Assembly (NCBI GenBank): GCA_963747965.1
Contig: CAVVGZ010000007.1
Coordinates: forward strand, 1,054,001-1,118,000
Direction: 5' to 3'
Length of the DNA: 64,000 bases
From: CAVVGZ01 sp963747965
GTDB taxonomy: Bacteria; Chloroflexota; Anaerolineae; Anaerolineales; Anaerolineaceae
In this document: positions 31,238-40,808 of the stretch, one piece after another
Layout: each line of letters begins with the position of its first letter
Numbering within the stretch: the stretch's first letter is position 1
Position numbers and translations under genes: made by a program
Notes under the pieces: generated by a model
Databases searched by the model: none
What the model saw: the letters and a program-made list of their open reading frames with translations, nothing else
Told to the model about the DNA's origin: nothing

Positions 31238-32224
31238 ATGGAAAATAATGTTTATCGGGATGCAGATGTAAGCCTGGAAGTATTAAAAGATAAGGTGATT
31301 GCTGTGCTCGGTTATGGCATTCAAGGAGGACCCCAGGCGCTTTGTTTGCGGGACAGTGGCCTTAATGTGATTGTTGGGGTGGGACCGCGTGAGCGCTATT
31401 CTGACTGGAACCGGGCAGAAGCAGACGGTTTTAAAGTGTATTCCATCGCTGAGGCAACCTCCAGGGCAGATGTGGTGCACGTTTTATTGCCTGATCCTGC
31501 CCAACCCGAGATTTACCGGGAATCCATTCACCAAAACCTGAAGCCGAACAGTACCCTCAGCTTTGCACACGGGTTCAACCTGTTATACGGATCCATCCAA
31601 CCCCCTAAAAATGTTAATGTTGTCTTGTTTGTTCCCAATTCCCCGGGGCACCTGGTCAGGGAAAAGTACCTGGCTGGATCAGGAATCTATGGTGCGATTG
31701 CAGTGAATCAGGATGTCACGGGTGATGCTCTTGAGATCGTCCTGGCATTGGCCAAAGGGGTAGGCAGCACTCGTGTTGGGGTCGTTGAAGTCAGTTTTCA
31801 ATCTGAAACAGAGGGCGACAATTTTGAAGAACAGGTGCTTTATGGGGGTACCATCCACCTCATGCGGGCTGTATTTGATACGCTGGTAGAAAATGGTTAT
31901 CCCCCGTTTTTTGCCTACGCCAAAGCAATTCGGTCGCTTCGCTCTGTGGTGGATGTTATGGATGAAATCGGAATAGAAGCCTATATCTCCGGGAAAAGCA
32001 GCCGGACATGTGAATATGCTGTCAGGATAAGCGGCCCGCGAGTTATCAATAAAGAAGCAATCCAGGAAATCTTCGAGGAAACTGAAAGGGGGGATTTTGC
32101 GGCACGCTGGATGCAGGAATGGCAGCTGGGTATGCCGCATCTTTACAGGATGAGAAGAACCGGGCAGGAATCTATCATGGAAAAAACTGGATATGAATGG
32201 CGAAAGCTATTTGGAAAAGATTAG
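31238..32224 (+). CDS. Ketol-acid-reductoisomerase-like NAD(P) protein lacking key catalytic residues
   Basis: A 328-residue homologue of class I KARI (IlvC). The Rossmann domain has VLGYGIQGGPQALCLRDSG at residues 23-41, and FAHGFNLLYGSIQPP retains the conserved His (about residue 111). The C-terminal knotted helical domain is present. GDNFEEQVLYGG keeps the first metal Asp and Glu (about D194 and E198). The catalytic Lys of the APK-x-PG motif is Asn here (VPNSPGHLVREKY). The PE-x-AYFE-x-x-HE helix reads NGYPPFFAYAKAIRSLRSV, so the second metal-site Glu residues and the HE pair are gone. Ordinary acetolactate isomerisation is therefore unlikely. Position between the regulator and a transcarbamoylase suggests an alpha-hydroxy/keto-acid redox step in ureide breakdown, for example ureidoglycolate to oxalurate. 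Confidence 0.8.
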   Translation: MENNVYRDADVSLEVLKDKVIAVLGYGIQGGPQALCLRDSGLNVIVGVGPRERYSDWNRAEADGFKVYSIAEATSRADVVHVLLPDPAQPEIYRESIHQNLKPNSTLSFAHGFNLLYGSIQPPKNVNVVLFVPNSPGHLVREKYLAGSGIYGAIAVNQDVTGDALEIVLALAKGVGSTRVGVVEVSFQSETEGDNFEEQVLYGGTIHLMRAVFDTLVENGYPPFFAYAKAIRSLRSVVDVMDEIGIEAYISGKSSRTCEYAVRISGPRVINKEAIQEIFEETERGDFAARWMQEWQLGMPHLYRMRRTGQESIMEKTGYEWRKLFGKD

Positions 32225-32297
32225 TGTTAAGGAGTAGTACAAAAAAACAGCCGGGAAGTTATCAAAACTAAACACAAACTAGAAAGGAATAAAAGAA

Positions 32298-33351
32298 ATG
32301 ATTACAGAAGGGTTAAAAGGAAGAGATTTTATTCGTTTGCAAGATTTTACAAAGGCAGAACTTGCGGGAATGCTGGAATTGGGCCTGCAGCTAAAGGCAG
32401 ATTATGCGGTTCGCCGGCGGCATGATGACATCCTGCCAGGACGTACCCTGCATATGATGTTTTTCAACCCCTCTCTCCGTACACGAAATAGTTTTGAGGC
32501 AGGCATTTTTCAGTTAGGCGGCCATGCCCACTTCCTGGAGCCTTCATCATCACGCATACCAACTCTGGAAGGTGAAGATAAGGGTTATGGGTCCGAACGG
32601 ATTTCCGATGTTGCACGTGTTCTGTCCAGCATGGGCGATGCCATCGCCATCCGCATCCTCGGAGGTGTTGTCGGTTGGGAATACGAGAAAAGCTTCCGTA
32701 TCATCGAAGAGTTTGCTAAATGGTCAGTGAAGCCTGTTATCAATATGGAAGACAATAAGTACCATCCCTGCCAGGGAATGGCAGATGCCATGGCATTATG
32801 GGAGCTTTTTGGTAAGGATTTAAGGGGGAAGGAAGATCGGCGTTTCCTGGACCTGGGGCTCCTCTCCGTCAAAACCGATAGCTCCCCACCACGACTTCAT
32901 GTACATGGCCAGCCTGTTTGGCGCTGATGTCACTTTTGCACGACCACCAGAAATGGATATTGATCCGGAAATTGTTGAGCAGGTTAAACATAATTCGGCT
33001 CTATACGGCGGATCCTTCACGGTATCTGAAAAGATGGAAGATGCTTGCGAGAACGCCGATGTTGTATATGCCAAGAACTATGTATGTCTCGATCTGCTTC
33101 CCCCGAAAACCAGCAAGCCTGAACCGGAAGAAATGACCAAGCTTTTTGGTAAATACAGGGATTGGATTGCAGATGAGAAACGTATGAACCTGGCGAAACC
33201 CACTGCCCAGTACATGCACTGCCTGCCCTGTGAACGTGGCGCCGAAGTCTCAAACGAGGTATTAGATGGAAAATGGGGAGCAGCCTGTTTCAACGAGGCC
33301 GAGAACCGGCTTCATGCACAAAAAGGTGTCATGGCTGCGATCATAAACTAA
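32298..33351 (+). CDS. Ornithine/acetylornithine-type carbamoyltransferase homologue (frameshifted)
   Basis: A transcarbamoylase of about 350 residues. The carbamoyl-phosphate motif is MFFNPSLRTRNSFEAG (S-L-R-T-R, as in N-acyl-ornithine transcarbamoylases). KYHPCQGMADAMALWE is the H-P-x-Q motif. A shift near 32830 in a G-rich run restores VSWTWGSSPSKPIAPHHD before FMYMASLFGADVTF. YMHCLPCERGAEVSNEVLDG is the second-substrate Cys-Leu-Pro loop. GAACFNEAENRLHAQKGV ends the fold. No arginine-synthesis gene is nearby. With a carbamate-kinase-like gene and AllB/AllE downstream it is a good candidate for a catabolic enzyme that splits a ureido acid to carbamoyl phosphate, such as oxamate transcarbamoylase. 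The substrate is inferred. Confidence 0.8.
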
Positions 33352-33409
33352 CCCGTGCTCATAATTATCAAGAGTAAATAATGGAATTTGTCCGGAATTT
33401 GAGGTGGTA

Positions 33410-34240
33410 ATGAATATTATTGTTCCAATAAAACAGGTGCCAGAATCCAGCAATGTGAAAATGGATCCGGAAACCGGCACGATGGTGCGGACAAGTGCCG
33501 AAGCGGTCATCAATCCGTTGGACTCCTATGCCCTCGAGGCAGCCCTCACCCTGCGCGAACGGTATGGCGGAACTGTGACAGCCATATCGATGGGGCCCAG
33601 CAGGGCAGAAGAAATCCTTCGTGAAGCGCTGGCAATGGGATGCGACCGGGCAGTATTACTCAACGACAGGCAGTTTGCTGGTTCGGACACCTGGGCAACC
33701 GCTTATGTTTTATCTCAGGCGATTAAAAAGCTGGCACCTTATGACCTGATCATCTGTGGTGAGCGCGCCACGGATGGCGAGACAGGCCAGGTAGGTCCCG
33801 GAATTGCTGCCTGCCTGGATTTACCCCTTGGAACCTATGTAAGTGAAATCCTTGAAGTACAGGATGGCGCAGCGCGACTGGTTCGGGTTGTAGAAGGTGG
33901 TCGAGAAGTGCTAAAAACCAGTCTGCCATTTGTTGCTGTAGTAGTAAAAGAAATCGGCACACCAAGGCTGGCAACCGTTCGCAGCAAAATAAAAGCCAGG
34001 CAGGTGGAGATACCTGTTTGGGGCCCAAATGATATTGGCACAAAGCCAGAATGGATAGGCCTCAAAGGTTCACCCACCCGGGTGGTAAAAATATATACTC
34101 CTCAATTGATGCGCAAAGGTGACATCGTCGTGGTCAAGGATGCTGCAGATTTGGAAAAAGCCGGGGATCAATTTCTTAGCTTTTTGAATGAACGAGAATT
34201 GACAACCTATCTGCCGGTCAATCAAGGGGGTAAATCATGA
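33410..34240 (+). CDS. etfB: Electron transfer flavoprotein, beta subunit
   Basis: A 276-residue EtfB/FixA protein. It starts MNIIVPIKQVPESSNVKMDP and has INPLDSYALEAALTLRERYG, TAISMGPSRAEEILREALAM and the nucleotide-binding stretch ICGERATDGETGQVGPGIA. The DGETGQVGP version of this loop is common in EtfAB of anaerobes, including bifurcating types; bifurcation itself cannot be judged. ATG 33410 follows GAGGTGG. Its TGA overlaps the EtfA start (ATGA). It carries electrons from a flavin dehydrogenase, most simply the FAD oxidoreductase encoded after etfA. Confidence 0.9.
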   Translation: MNIIVPIKQVPESSNVKMDPETGTMVRTSAEAVINPLDSYALEAALTLRERYGGTVTAISMGPSRAEEILREALAMGCDRAVLLNDRQFAGSDTWATAYVLSQAIKKLAPYDLIICGERATDGETGQVGPGIAACLDLPLGTYVSEILEVQDGAARLVRVVEGGREVLKTSLPFVAVVVKEIGTPRLATVRSKIKARQVEIPVWGPNDIGTKPEWIGLKGSPTRVVKIYTPQLMRKGDIVVVKDAADLEKAGDQFLSFLNERELTTYLPVNQGGKS

Positions 34241-35248
34241 TTACTGGTGAAGTCTGGACGTTATCAGAAATTAGATCAGGACATATGCGTGAAGTATCGC
34301 TAGAATTGTTGGCCTGGGGCAGGAAACTTGCTGACATCCTTGGAACAAAGCTTTGTTCCGTTGTTTTAATCGATGATATTTCAGAAGAAAGAATAAACCG
34401 GCTGATCCAATTTGGCGCCGACAAGGTTTACGTGGTCAAGGATACAGCCCTGGCGAATTTCCTGGTTGAACCCCACGCCCATGTATTAGAATCCCTGGTC
34501 AACACATATAAACCATGGATATTCCTGGCTGGAGCGACAACCACAGGCCGGACGGTAATGCCATACCTTTCCATGATTCTTCACACTGGCCTTACTGCCG
34601 ATTGCACCGGGTTGGAAATTGAACCTGAAACAGGAAACCTGCTTCAAATCCGTCCAGCCATTGGCGGAAATATCATGGCAACCATTAAAACACCCGAATC
34701 ACGCCCTCAAATGGCAACTGTCCGTCCGAAATCAATCTCTCTTTTGGATCCTGATCCCGATAGACAGGGTGAAATCCTCTATCTGGAGGCACCCGCCAAT
34801 AGCCTTGAGCTCGAGGATGGTTTATGAGGAGTTTATCCATGAGGGACACAGTACAACCGCACTGGAAGAAGCCGAGATCGTGGTTTCTGGCGGGCGGGGA
34901 ATGCAGGAGCCCGGTAGTTTTGAATTAATTCAGGAGTTTGCTCGGGTGATGGGTGGTGTGGAAGCATCAGCTCGTCCCCCGGTGGATTTGGGCTGGCAGC
35001 CCTACAGCCGTCAAATTGGATTGACAGGTAAAACGATCAGTCCGGCACTGTATATTGCCTGCGGTATCTCAGGATCTGTACAACATTTGGCAGGGATACA
35101 AACCGCCAAGAATATCATAGCCATTAATTCGGATCCGGATGCGCCTATCTTCCAGGTCTCGGATTTTGGCATTGTGGGAGATGTGCATGAAATTCTTCCA
35201 GTCTTGATTAAACGAATAGAAAATTTCAAACCAATTGATGTGGAATAA
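34237..35248 (+). CDS. etfA: Electron transfer flavoprotein, alpha subunit (frameshifted)
   Basis: The partner of EtfB. The N-terminal domain starts MITGEVWTLSEIRSGHMREV and includes WIFLAGATTTGRTVMPYLS. A shift near 34820 joins LEDG to the linker before EEAEIVVSGGRGMQEPGSFE. The FAD-binding domain has GLTGKTISPALYIACGISGS, VQHLAGIQTAKNIIAIN and SDPDAPIFQVSDFGIVGD, all standard EtfA motifs. It is translationally coupled to etfB and followed 12 bases later by the FAD oxidoreductase. Confidence 0.9.
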
Positions 35249-35260
35249 GGAGCATATAAA

Positions 35261-36446
35261 ATGGCAAAAAAGCGAGTTGGGGTAATTGGTGGAGGAATTG
35301 TTGGTACAGCCCTCGGTTACCACCTGAGTTTGTACGAGGACATAGAGGTAACCCTGTTTGAAAAAGACCAGATTGGCTCAGGGACGACTGCAAAATCAGC
35401 CGGCAACGGTGTGTTTGTTTGATGATTCAATCGCCCATGAATTCTGGAATATGCGCCTGTTTGGCTTTGAAGCCTACCTGCGCATGGAAGATGAAGAGGA
35501 AGGCTCAGCCGGATTTGACAAAACCGGCACCCTGGTAGTCGCTACCGATAAAGAGGTGGAGCAGTTCATCAAAGCTGGCATCGCCCTCTCCAGGGGTGTT
35601 GGGTATACAGGAGAATATATTACCGACAAAGCCAGGATTAAAGAAATCCTGCCGGATCTGGACCTTACAGATGCATTGGGAGCCGGTTGGACCGCTGATG
35701 ACGGGTATTTTGATGCAACCATGGCTTCCAACACCTATGCCAAGAAGATCAAGGCAAACGGTGGCAGCGTCCATACCTTCACCAAGGTGGAAAGCCTCAA
35801 GATCAGTAATAACAAAATAACCGGTGTGGAAACTAACAAGGGCAGTTTTGATTTTGATGTCGTGGTGGACGCATCCGGCGCATGGACTCGTTTTACATCC
35901 CGTTTGGCCGGGCTTGAACTGCCCATCTGGCATACCAAGGCGGAAGTATTCTTCCTGGTGCCTCCCAAAAAGAAGTTGGATTACACCTTCCCAGTATTGA
36001 AATATCCACGCTTTTATGCCAGGCGGGAAGGGGATAACGTCTTTATTTGCAAGGCGCACCTTACCATGGATCTCAATGATCCCATGCATGCCGGTATCTG
36101 GGATCCTGATAAGCTCTCAGCAACCGGTGGAACGGATGATTATTTCCTCGAGTTCCTCTTTGGGGAGCTGGAAAAACATGTGCCGGGGCTGCTTGATTCG
36201 GGAGTCGCCTCATCCTGGTTGGGATACCGTGCTGAACCGCCAGATTTCCTGCCCATACTGGGCGAAACCCCGGTTGATGGTTACATGCTGGCTGTTGGCT
36301 GCGGAGGCAATGGTGTCATCGAGGGGCCAATGATCGGGCAGGACCTGGCCATGTATATTGCCACCGGTAAAAAGACGACCTTGCTGCAGCGCCTTCCTTT
36401 AAGCCGTTATGCGAGCAAATTTGATCTCACGGCTGTTCCAAAATAG
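35261..36446 (+). CDS. FAD-dependent DAO-type oxidoreductase (frameshifted)
   Basis: A glycine/D-amino-acid-oxidase-like flavoprotein of about 394 residues. The FAD loop VGVIGGGIVGTALGYHLS lies at residues 6-23, followed by VTLFEKDQIGSGTTAKSAG. A shift near 35405 leads to TVCLFDDSIAHEFWNMRLFG. FDVVVDASGAWTRFTSRLAG and PDFLPILGETPVDGYMLAVG, then GCGGNGVIEGPMIGQDLA, are the late FAD and substrate motifs. Position after etfBA, with the start 12 bases from the etfA stop, suggests an ETF-linked dehydrogenase like sarcosine or dimethylglycine dehydrogenase, not an oxidase. The substrate may be an amino or ureido acid from the pathway. Confidence 0.83.
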
Positions 36447-36828
36447 GTGTCACCGTTGTAACTCCCCTTTTCTTCTGTTTCCATCCTTTTTTTGCCCCTC
36501 TCCCATTGTGGAGGGGAGAGAGAGAAAGGGATAGAATCCTCGATATCTCCCCCCTTCAAGAATGATGAAGGGGGAATTTATTGTTTGTAGCTACTCAGTT
36601 TGTAGCGATGGGAGGGGGATAGACATTTCTTTTTGGAAAGACATGAATTTATTTCTTATAATGAATGCTAATTATTTCCTTATTATTTCCTTATGTATTC
36701 TTAATGATGTTTATGCCATGCTAAATATAGGTTTTTAAATAGCGTTTGGATTATTGGGGAGAATTTGAAGATTGTTACCAATGCCTTAGAAATGTAAGTC
36801 ATAATAAGCCCTTTTCTGCTTGATTGGA
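36447..36828. other. Intergenic region with terminator and AT-rich promoter area
   Basis: The first part is GC-rich with two hairpins (CCCCTC with GAGGGG near 36497-36519, and the stronger one at 36550-36574). The rest is AT-rich and carries a partial copy (TTTCCTTATG at 36686-36695) of the motif found at 37819 and 51599. It separates the etf/oxidoreductase operon from the carbamate-kinase-like gene. Confidence 0.5.
36550..36574 (+). terminator. Probable intrinsic terminator after the FAD oxidoreductase gene
   Basis: CCCCCTTCA at 36550-36558 pairs with TGAAGGGGG at 36566-36574 over a 7-base loop. AATTTATTGTTTGT follows, an AT-rich tail instead of a pure T-run. It lies about 105 bases after the stop of the oxidoreductase gene. 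Confidence 0.6.
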
Positions 36829-37810
36829 ATGTGTATGTGTGAAACGATTGTAATCATTGTGAGTGGAGAGGTGTTGGCAAATGGACATGGTCCTTCGATC
36901 GAGAACCAACGCCAGAATGCCAGAACCGTTGCTGAGGGATTAGCGCCAATATTAATAAGTAATATGAAGGTGATATTGCTCCATGGAAACAAACCCCAGG
37001 TGGGTTTTGTTCTCCTTCGCTCTGAGGCTGCCAGCCATGTATTGCACAGTGTTCCACTTGATGTGTGTGGTGCGGACACTCAGGGCGCTACTGGATAATA
37101 TGCTGCGTCTGGCGATGCTGAATGTGATGAGGAAACAGGGTTCAGCACGCAATACCATTTGTGTGGTGACGCATACGTTGGTTGATAACAGCTCTGAGGA
37201 TGATCAACCATCCAGTGCCATTGGACCCTACTATGACCGCACCCGTGCGTTTCAATACCGTGAGGCCCGTCATTGGGAGATCATCGAGGAGGAGGGTCGT
37301 GGGTTTCGCAGGGTTGTGCCTTCATTGAAGCCGATTGAGATTTTGGAAATGGATAGTATTCGGCAGTTAGCTGCCAGCGGCGATATTGTTATTGCCGGCG
37401 GCGGCGGCGGCATTCCTGTAGCCGTAAATGACAGCGGCGAATTGGCAGGAGTTGAGGCGGTGGTAGCTACGGAGCGTACTGGTTGTTTGTTAGCTCAACG
37501 GATGGATGCAACGGTACTATTGATGGTAGTGTCGAAAGCCGGGAAATACATTTTGTCCGGCCTGAATATTGACAAGATGTCACATTTGACCCTGGAACAA
37601 TTGGATAAAACCCTGGAACATGAAACGTACCCATCCCGAAGGGTACGTTCTCAGCTCCAATCAGCTTCCGAGTTCCTGCATGGCAATGGGGAGCAGGTGA
37701 TAATTACCACGCTCGAAAAGCTGCCGGATACGTTGCAAAAAAGCTGGCCTTTGGATAGGGTCGCTTCAACCGATTATCAGGTAGCTGCATGGGATCATTC
37801 TTTAAATTAA
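36829..37810 (+). CDS. Carbamate-kinase-like protein with altered active site (frameshifted)
   Basis: An amino-acid-kinase-fold protein aligning end to end with carbamate kinase. Shared words are LLHGNKPQVGFVLLRSEAAS, VPLDVCGADTQG, AIGPYYDRTRAF, GRGFRRVVPSLKPIEIL and VIAGGGGGIPVAV. A shift near 37095 joins DTQGATG to MLRLAMLNVMRKQG. The usual A-L-G-G-N-A-L phosphate loop reads IVSGEVLANG, HGNGPQ is HGNKPQ, and the A-V-I-D-K-D motif reads EAVVATERTG. The residues that bind ATP and carbamate are thus changed. It may have a modified substrate or be regulatory. The expected role would be ATP formation from carbamoyl phosphate made by the transcarbamoylases. ATG 36829 or 36835 is the start. Confidence 0.7.
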
Positions 37811-37818
37811 GCTTATAT

Positions 37819-37843
37819 TTTCCTTATGCGTACATGATTGGTT
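37819..37843 (+). promoter_or_regulatory. Conserved upstream motif, copy 1
   Basis: TTTCCTTATGCG at 37819-37830, four variable bases, then TGATTGGTT at 37835-37843. The same 12-mer and 9-mer with the same 4-base gap occur at 51599-51623. Here it lies 9 bases after the kinase-like stop and about 260 bases before the binding-protein gene. It may be an operator shared by island operons. Confidence 0.5.
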
Positions 37844-37934
37844 CTTTGATAAAGCACTAAAAATGTGACGGTTTTGGTAAAGTGTCATTGTTATTTATGT
37901 ACAATTAGTTCAAACATGAGACTAATATTGACCA

Positions 37935-38036
37935 ATGGCTTATTCTAAGAACAAACAACTTACATACTTCGTTTTGACAAGGCGGGATCGTGAGCAGGTC
38001 TTGTTCGCATTTACTGAGGAGGTGAAAATGGATTAG
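37935..38036 (+). CDS. Possible 33-codon leader ORF
   Basis: A short ORF from ATG 37935 to TAG 38036 upstream of the transporter operon, reading MAYSKNKQLTYFVLTRRDRE at its start. It has no clear ribosome site of its own and no recognisable family. Near its end a strong Shine-Dalgarno-like GAGGAGGTG at 38017-38025 precedes an ATG with only one further codon before the stop. It could be a leader peptide, or chance. Confidence 0.2.
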   Translation: MAYSKNKQLTYFVLTRRDREQVLFAFTEEVKMD

Positions 38037-38105
38037 GTTGTATCACTGAAAACCGATAATTGAAATGAAAAAACAATATTAAACACCTATGTTTGGAGGA
38101 GTATT

Positions 38106-39390
38106 ATGAAACAAAGAATCCTATTTTTACTGTTGATCACCATCCTTTTGATTACTGCCTGCGCTCCTAAACCTGAGCCGACCGCAGCGCCAGAGGCTGA
38201 AGCACCTGCCGCAACTGAAGCCGCACCAGAAGACGCAATGGTCGACGTAATAAAAGTCGGCGCGCTGTACCCGTTGACCGGCCCTGATGCCGGTTGGGCG
38301 GGCGATCCCTATATCAAATCCCACCAGCTGGCGATCGATGAGATCAACGCCGCCGGCGGTATCAAGTGCCTGGATGGCGCCAAACTCGAACTGGTCAAAG
38401 GCGATACCCAGGGCAAGGCCGAAGCCGGCAACTCCGAGATGGAACGCCTGATCACCAAAGAAGGCGTCGTTGCTGTCATGGGTTCAGCGCTGAGCGGCAC
38501 CACCCTGCCCGCTTCTGAAATCTCTGAAAAGTACGAAGTGCCCTACATCGTTCCCAACGCTCTGGACGGCAGTGATCACCGATCGGGGCATGAAGTATGT
38601 ATTCCAGACCGTTTCCACACTGCAGCAGTGGGGCGCCGATGATGCCAAGTGGGCTAAGGATCATGGCGCCAAGACCGCCGTCATCACCGTCCCGAACTTC
38701 ACCTTTGGCGCAGAAGTGGAAGATACCTGGAAGAAGGGCATTGAAGAGCAGGGCCTTGAGCTGCTGGATAGCTTCACCTACGAAGGCAACGCTCAGGACT
38801 TCACTGACACGATCTTGAATGTCAAGCAGCTGGATCCCGACGTCTGGTTCCTGCTGGGTAACAACCAGGCCCCGCAAATCATCAAGCAGGCCAAAGAGCA
38901 GGGTTACTACCCCAAGATGGGTATCATCTCCCTGGGTTCGGGTTTTGCCACAACTCTTCTTCTTGAATGAGGTGGGCGGCAAGGATCTGGCTGACGGCAT
39001 CATCGTGACGCAGGACTTTGCCCCGGTGAGCACGCTGCAACGTCAGCCGAAGACTTCAAGCAGAAATTCGCAGATTACACCGGCCAGGAGCTTGGCGGCA
39101 CCTACAACACCACCTACGCCTCCACCTGGCTTGCTGGCTGACGCTCTGGAGAAAGCCTGCTCGACCGATCCCAAGGTACTGGCCGAGACCCTGCGCACCA
39201 CCACCTTTACAGGATGGCAAGTGGAGGTTCCAGTGGCCAGAAGCCTCCTTTGACGAGAAAGGCCGCCTGAAGCAGGCCGCTTCGGTCATTGCCCAGTGGC
39301 AGGATGGCCAGCAGGTCGCCATCTGGCCGGATGAACTGGCAGCCGCTGAAGCCGGTTTGGCCGGTCCCCGGTTGGGATGACCGTGAAGGC
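38106..39390 (+). CDS. LIV-type substrate-binding lipoprotein, N-terminal half of a fused double binding protein (frameshifted)
   Basis: A type I periplasmic-binding fold of the branched-chain amino acid/amide class (Peripla_BP_6). The lipoprotein signal is LLLITILLITAC with the lipid Cys at residue 19, followed by an Ala/Pro/Glu linker. Core words are VIKVGALYPLTGPDAGWAGD, LAIDEINAAGGIKCLDGAKL, VVAVMGSALSGTTLPASEIS and MKYVFQTVSTLQQWGADDA. Shifts occur near 38570, 38950, 39045, 39222 and 39345. The C-terminal VWPVPGWDDREGG is the usual end of such proteins, but no stop follows; the frame runs into a second, sugar-type binding domain. It should serve the LivHMGF-type transporter downstream. 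Base composition is more GC-rich than the flanking genes. Confidence 0.75.
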
Positions 39391-40480
39391 GGTCAGCATG
39401 GCGCAGCTCTGACGATTGAAGCTCCTGCAGCGACCGAAGACCCCGCTCTGGCCTCCGATTACTCCCAGGCGCTGCTGAAAGATGCTGCGACCCCGGTGGA
39501 TACCGCGGCGTACAAGAAAGACGGCCCGTATACCATCGCCGTCTCGCAGCAGGACCCCTCCAATGGCTGGGGCAACACCTACAATGTCACCATCGATGCT
39601 TACGGCAAGGAACTGCTGGAGCAGGGCGTCCTGGCGAAGCCCTGCTCTTCTCCGCCACCAATGACTCCAACCAGCAGATCAGCGATGTCGAAAACTTCAT
39701 CGAGCAGCAGCCGGATGCAATCGTGATTGAGCCTCTGGGCCGCGCCGCTTCAGTGGCTGTGATCGAGCGCGCCATTGACGCTGGCATCCCGGTGGTGCTG
39801 TGCGCCAACGGCATCGAAAGCGACAAGTTCACCACCCGCGTGGATGTCGACTTCTACGAAGTGGCTTACCGCTCAGGTGAAGGCCTGGCCCAGCTGATGG
39901 GCGGCAAGGGCAATATCGTGGTCTTCAACGGTATCGCCGGCGTTGACTCGACCGAGACCTGGGTGAAGGCTGCCAAGGATGCATGGTCCAAGTATCCGGA
40001 CATCAAGATTGTCGCCGAAGAGTATGCCCAGTGGAACATTGCCACGGCCAAGCAGAAGATGGAAGCCATCATGGCTGCCAACCCGCGAAATCGACGGCGT
40101 TTGGGCCGGCGGTGGTGAGATGGCCTTGGGCGCTGCCCTGGCTTACGAAGACGCCAACAAGCGATGCGCCCAAATTCGCCATGGTCAACGTGCCGAACGG
40201 CTTCCTGCGCCTGGCGGACCAGTACAAGTACGAGTTTGTTGGCGCCCCCGATCCGCCATCCATGTCCAAGTACTGCCTGCAGACCGCTATCGACATCCTG
40301 CAGGGCAAGCCGAGTGATGAAGTTCATCAGCCTGCGCACCCTGATGGAGGGCGCCGATCCTTACGATCAAACGACCGGTTTCATGCAGTGGTACGTTCCC
40401 GAACTGAATGATGACTTCATCCCGCCAGCTGACCGTTGATGTTCAATGCCTACATTGACGGTGGTTTCGAGCGCAAGTAA
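39391..40480 (+). CDS. Sugar/nucleoside-type substrate-binding domain fused to the LIV-type protein (several frameshifts)
   Basis: A Peripla_BP_4 (ribose/rhamnose-type) binding domain. It has no start codon or signal sequence of its own: the frame from the upstream domain continues through EAPAATEDPALASDY into YTIAVSQQDPSNGWGNTYNV. Further words are QQPDAIVIEPLGRAASVAVI, IPVVLCANGIESDKFTTRVD, GKGNIVVFNGIAGVDST and EIDGVWAGGGEMALGAALAY. Shifts near 39640, 40085, 40163, 40315 and 40440 are needed to reach the end at 40480 (YIDGGFERK). It matches the RbsA/RbsC-type transporter encoded directly after it. Loss of a separate signal peptide would leave both domains on one lipoprotein. Confidence 0.7.
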
Positions 40481-40517
40481 CAGGTAAATCGTAGTTATTG
40501 AAAATTTGGCAAGAAAT

Positions 40518-40553
40518 AACCCATGCCTATCAGAAATTTGGTAGGCATGGGTT
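40518..40553 (+). terminator. Hairpin after the binding-protein gene
   Basis: AACCCATGCCTA at 40518-40529 and TAGGCATGGGTT at 40542-40553 form a perfect 12-base stem with a 12-base loop. A TTACAAAT tail follows rather than a T-run. In ABC operons such hairpins often protect or attenuate mRNA so that the binding protein is made in excess. The remaining gap to 40808 is AT-rich and may hold a second promoter. Confidence 0.6.
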
Positions 40554-40808
40554 TACAAATCCTAAAGTGCGTATCTGCTTTAATAACTGATGTTATACAA
40601 TATGAGTATCAAAAAATATAAAATTATCACCTGTTATCCAGACAGCTCGAAGGCAAGTATCGTGCCGTTATGTGGAGGAAAGAGATAGTGAGCGGATGGA
40701 ATAGGGGGTGGTTTGATTAGAAACCTGAAACAAAAGGTGTTACTGAAAAATATTTGATAGAAATTATTTGTTTCATGATCCTGACTTCAAATAACAGAGA
40801 AAAATATT

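Noticed and set aside
35505..36089. A 194-codon minus-strand open frame.
   Set aside because: Antisense to the FAD oxidoreductase with no family features.
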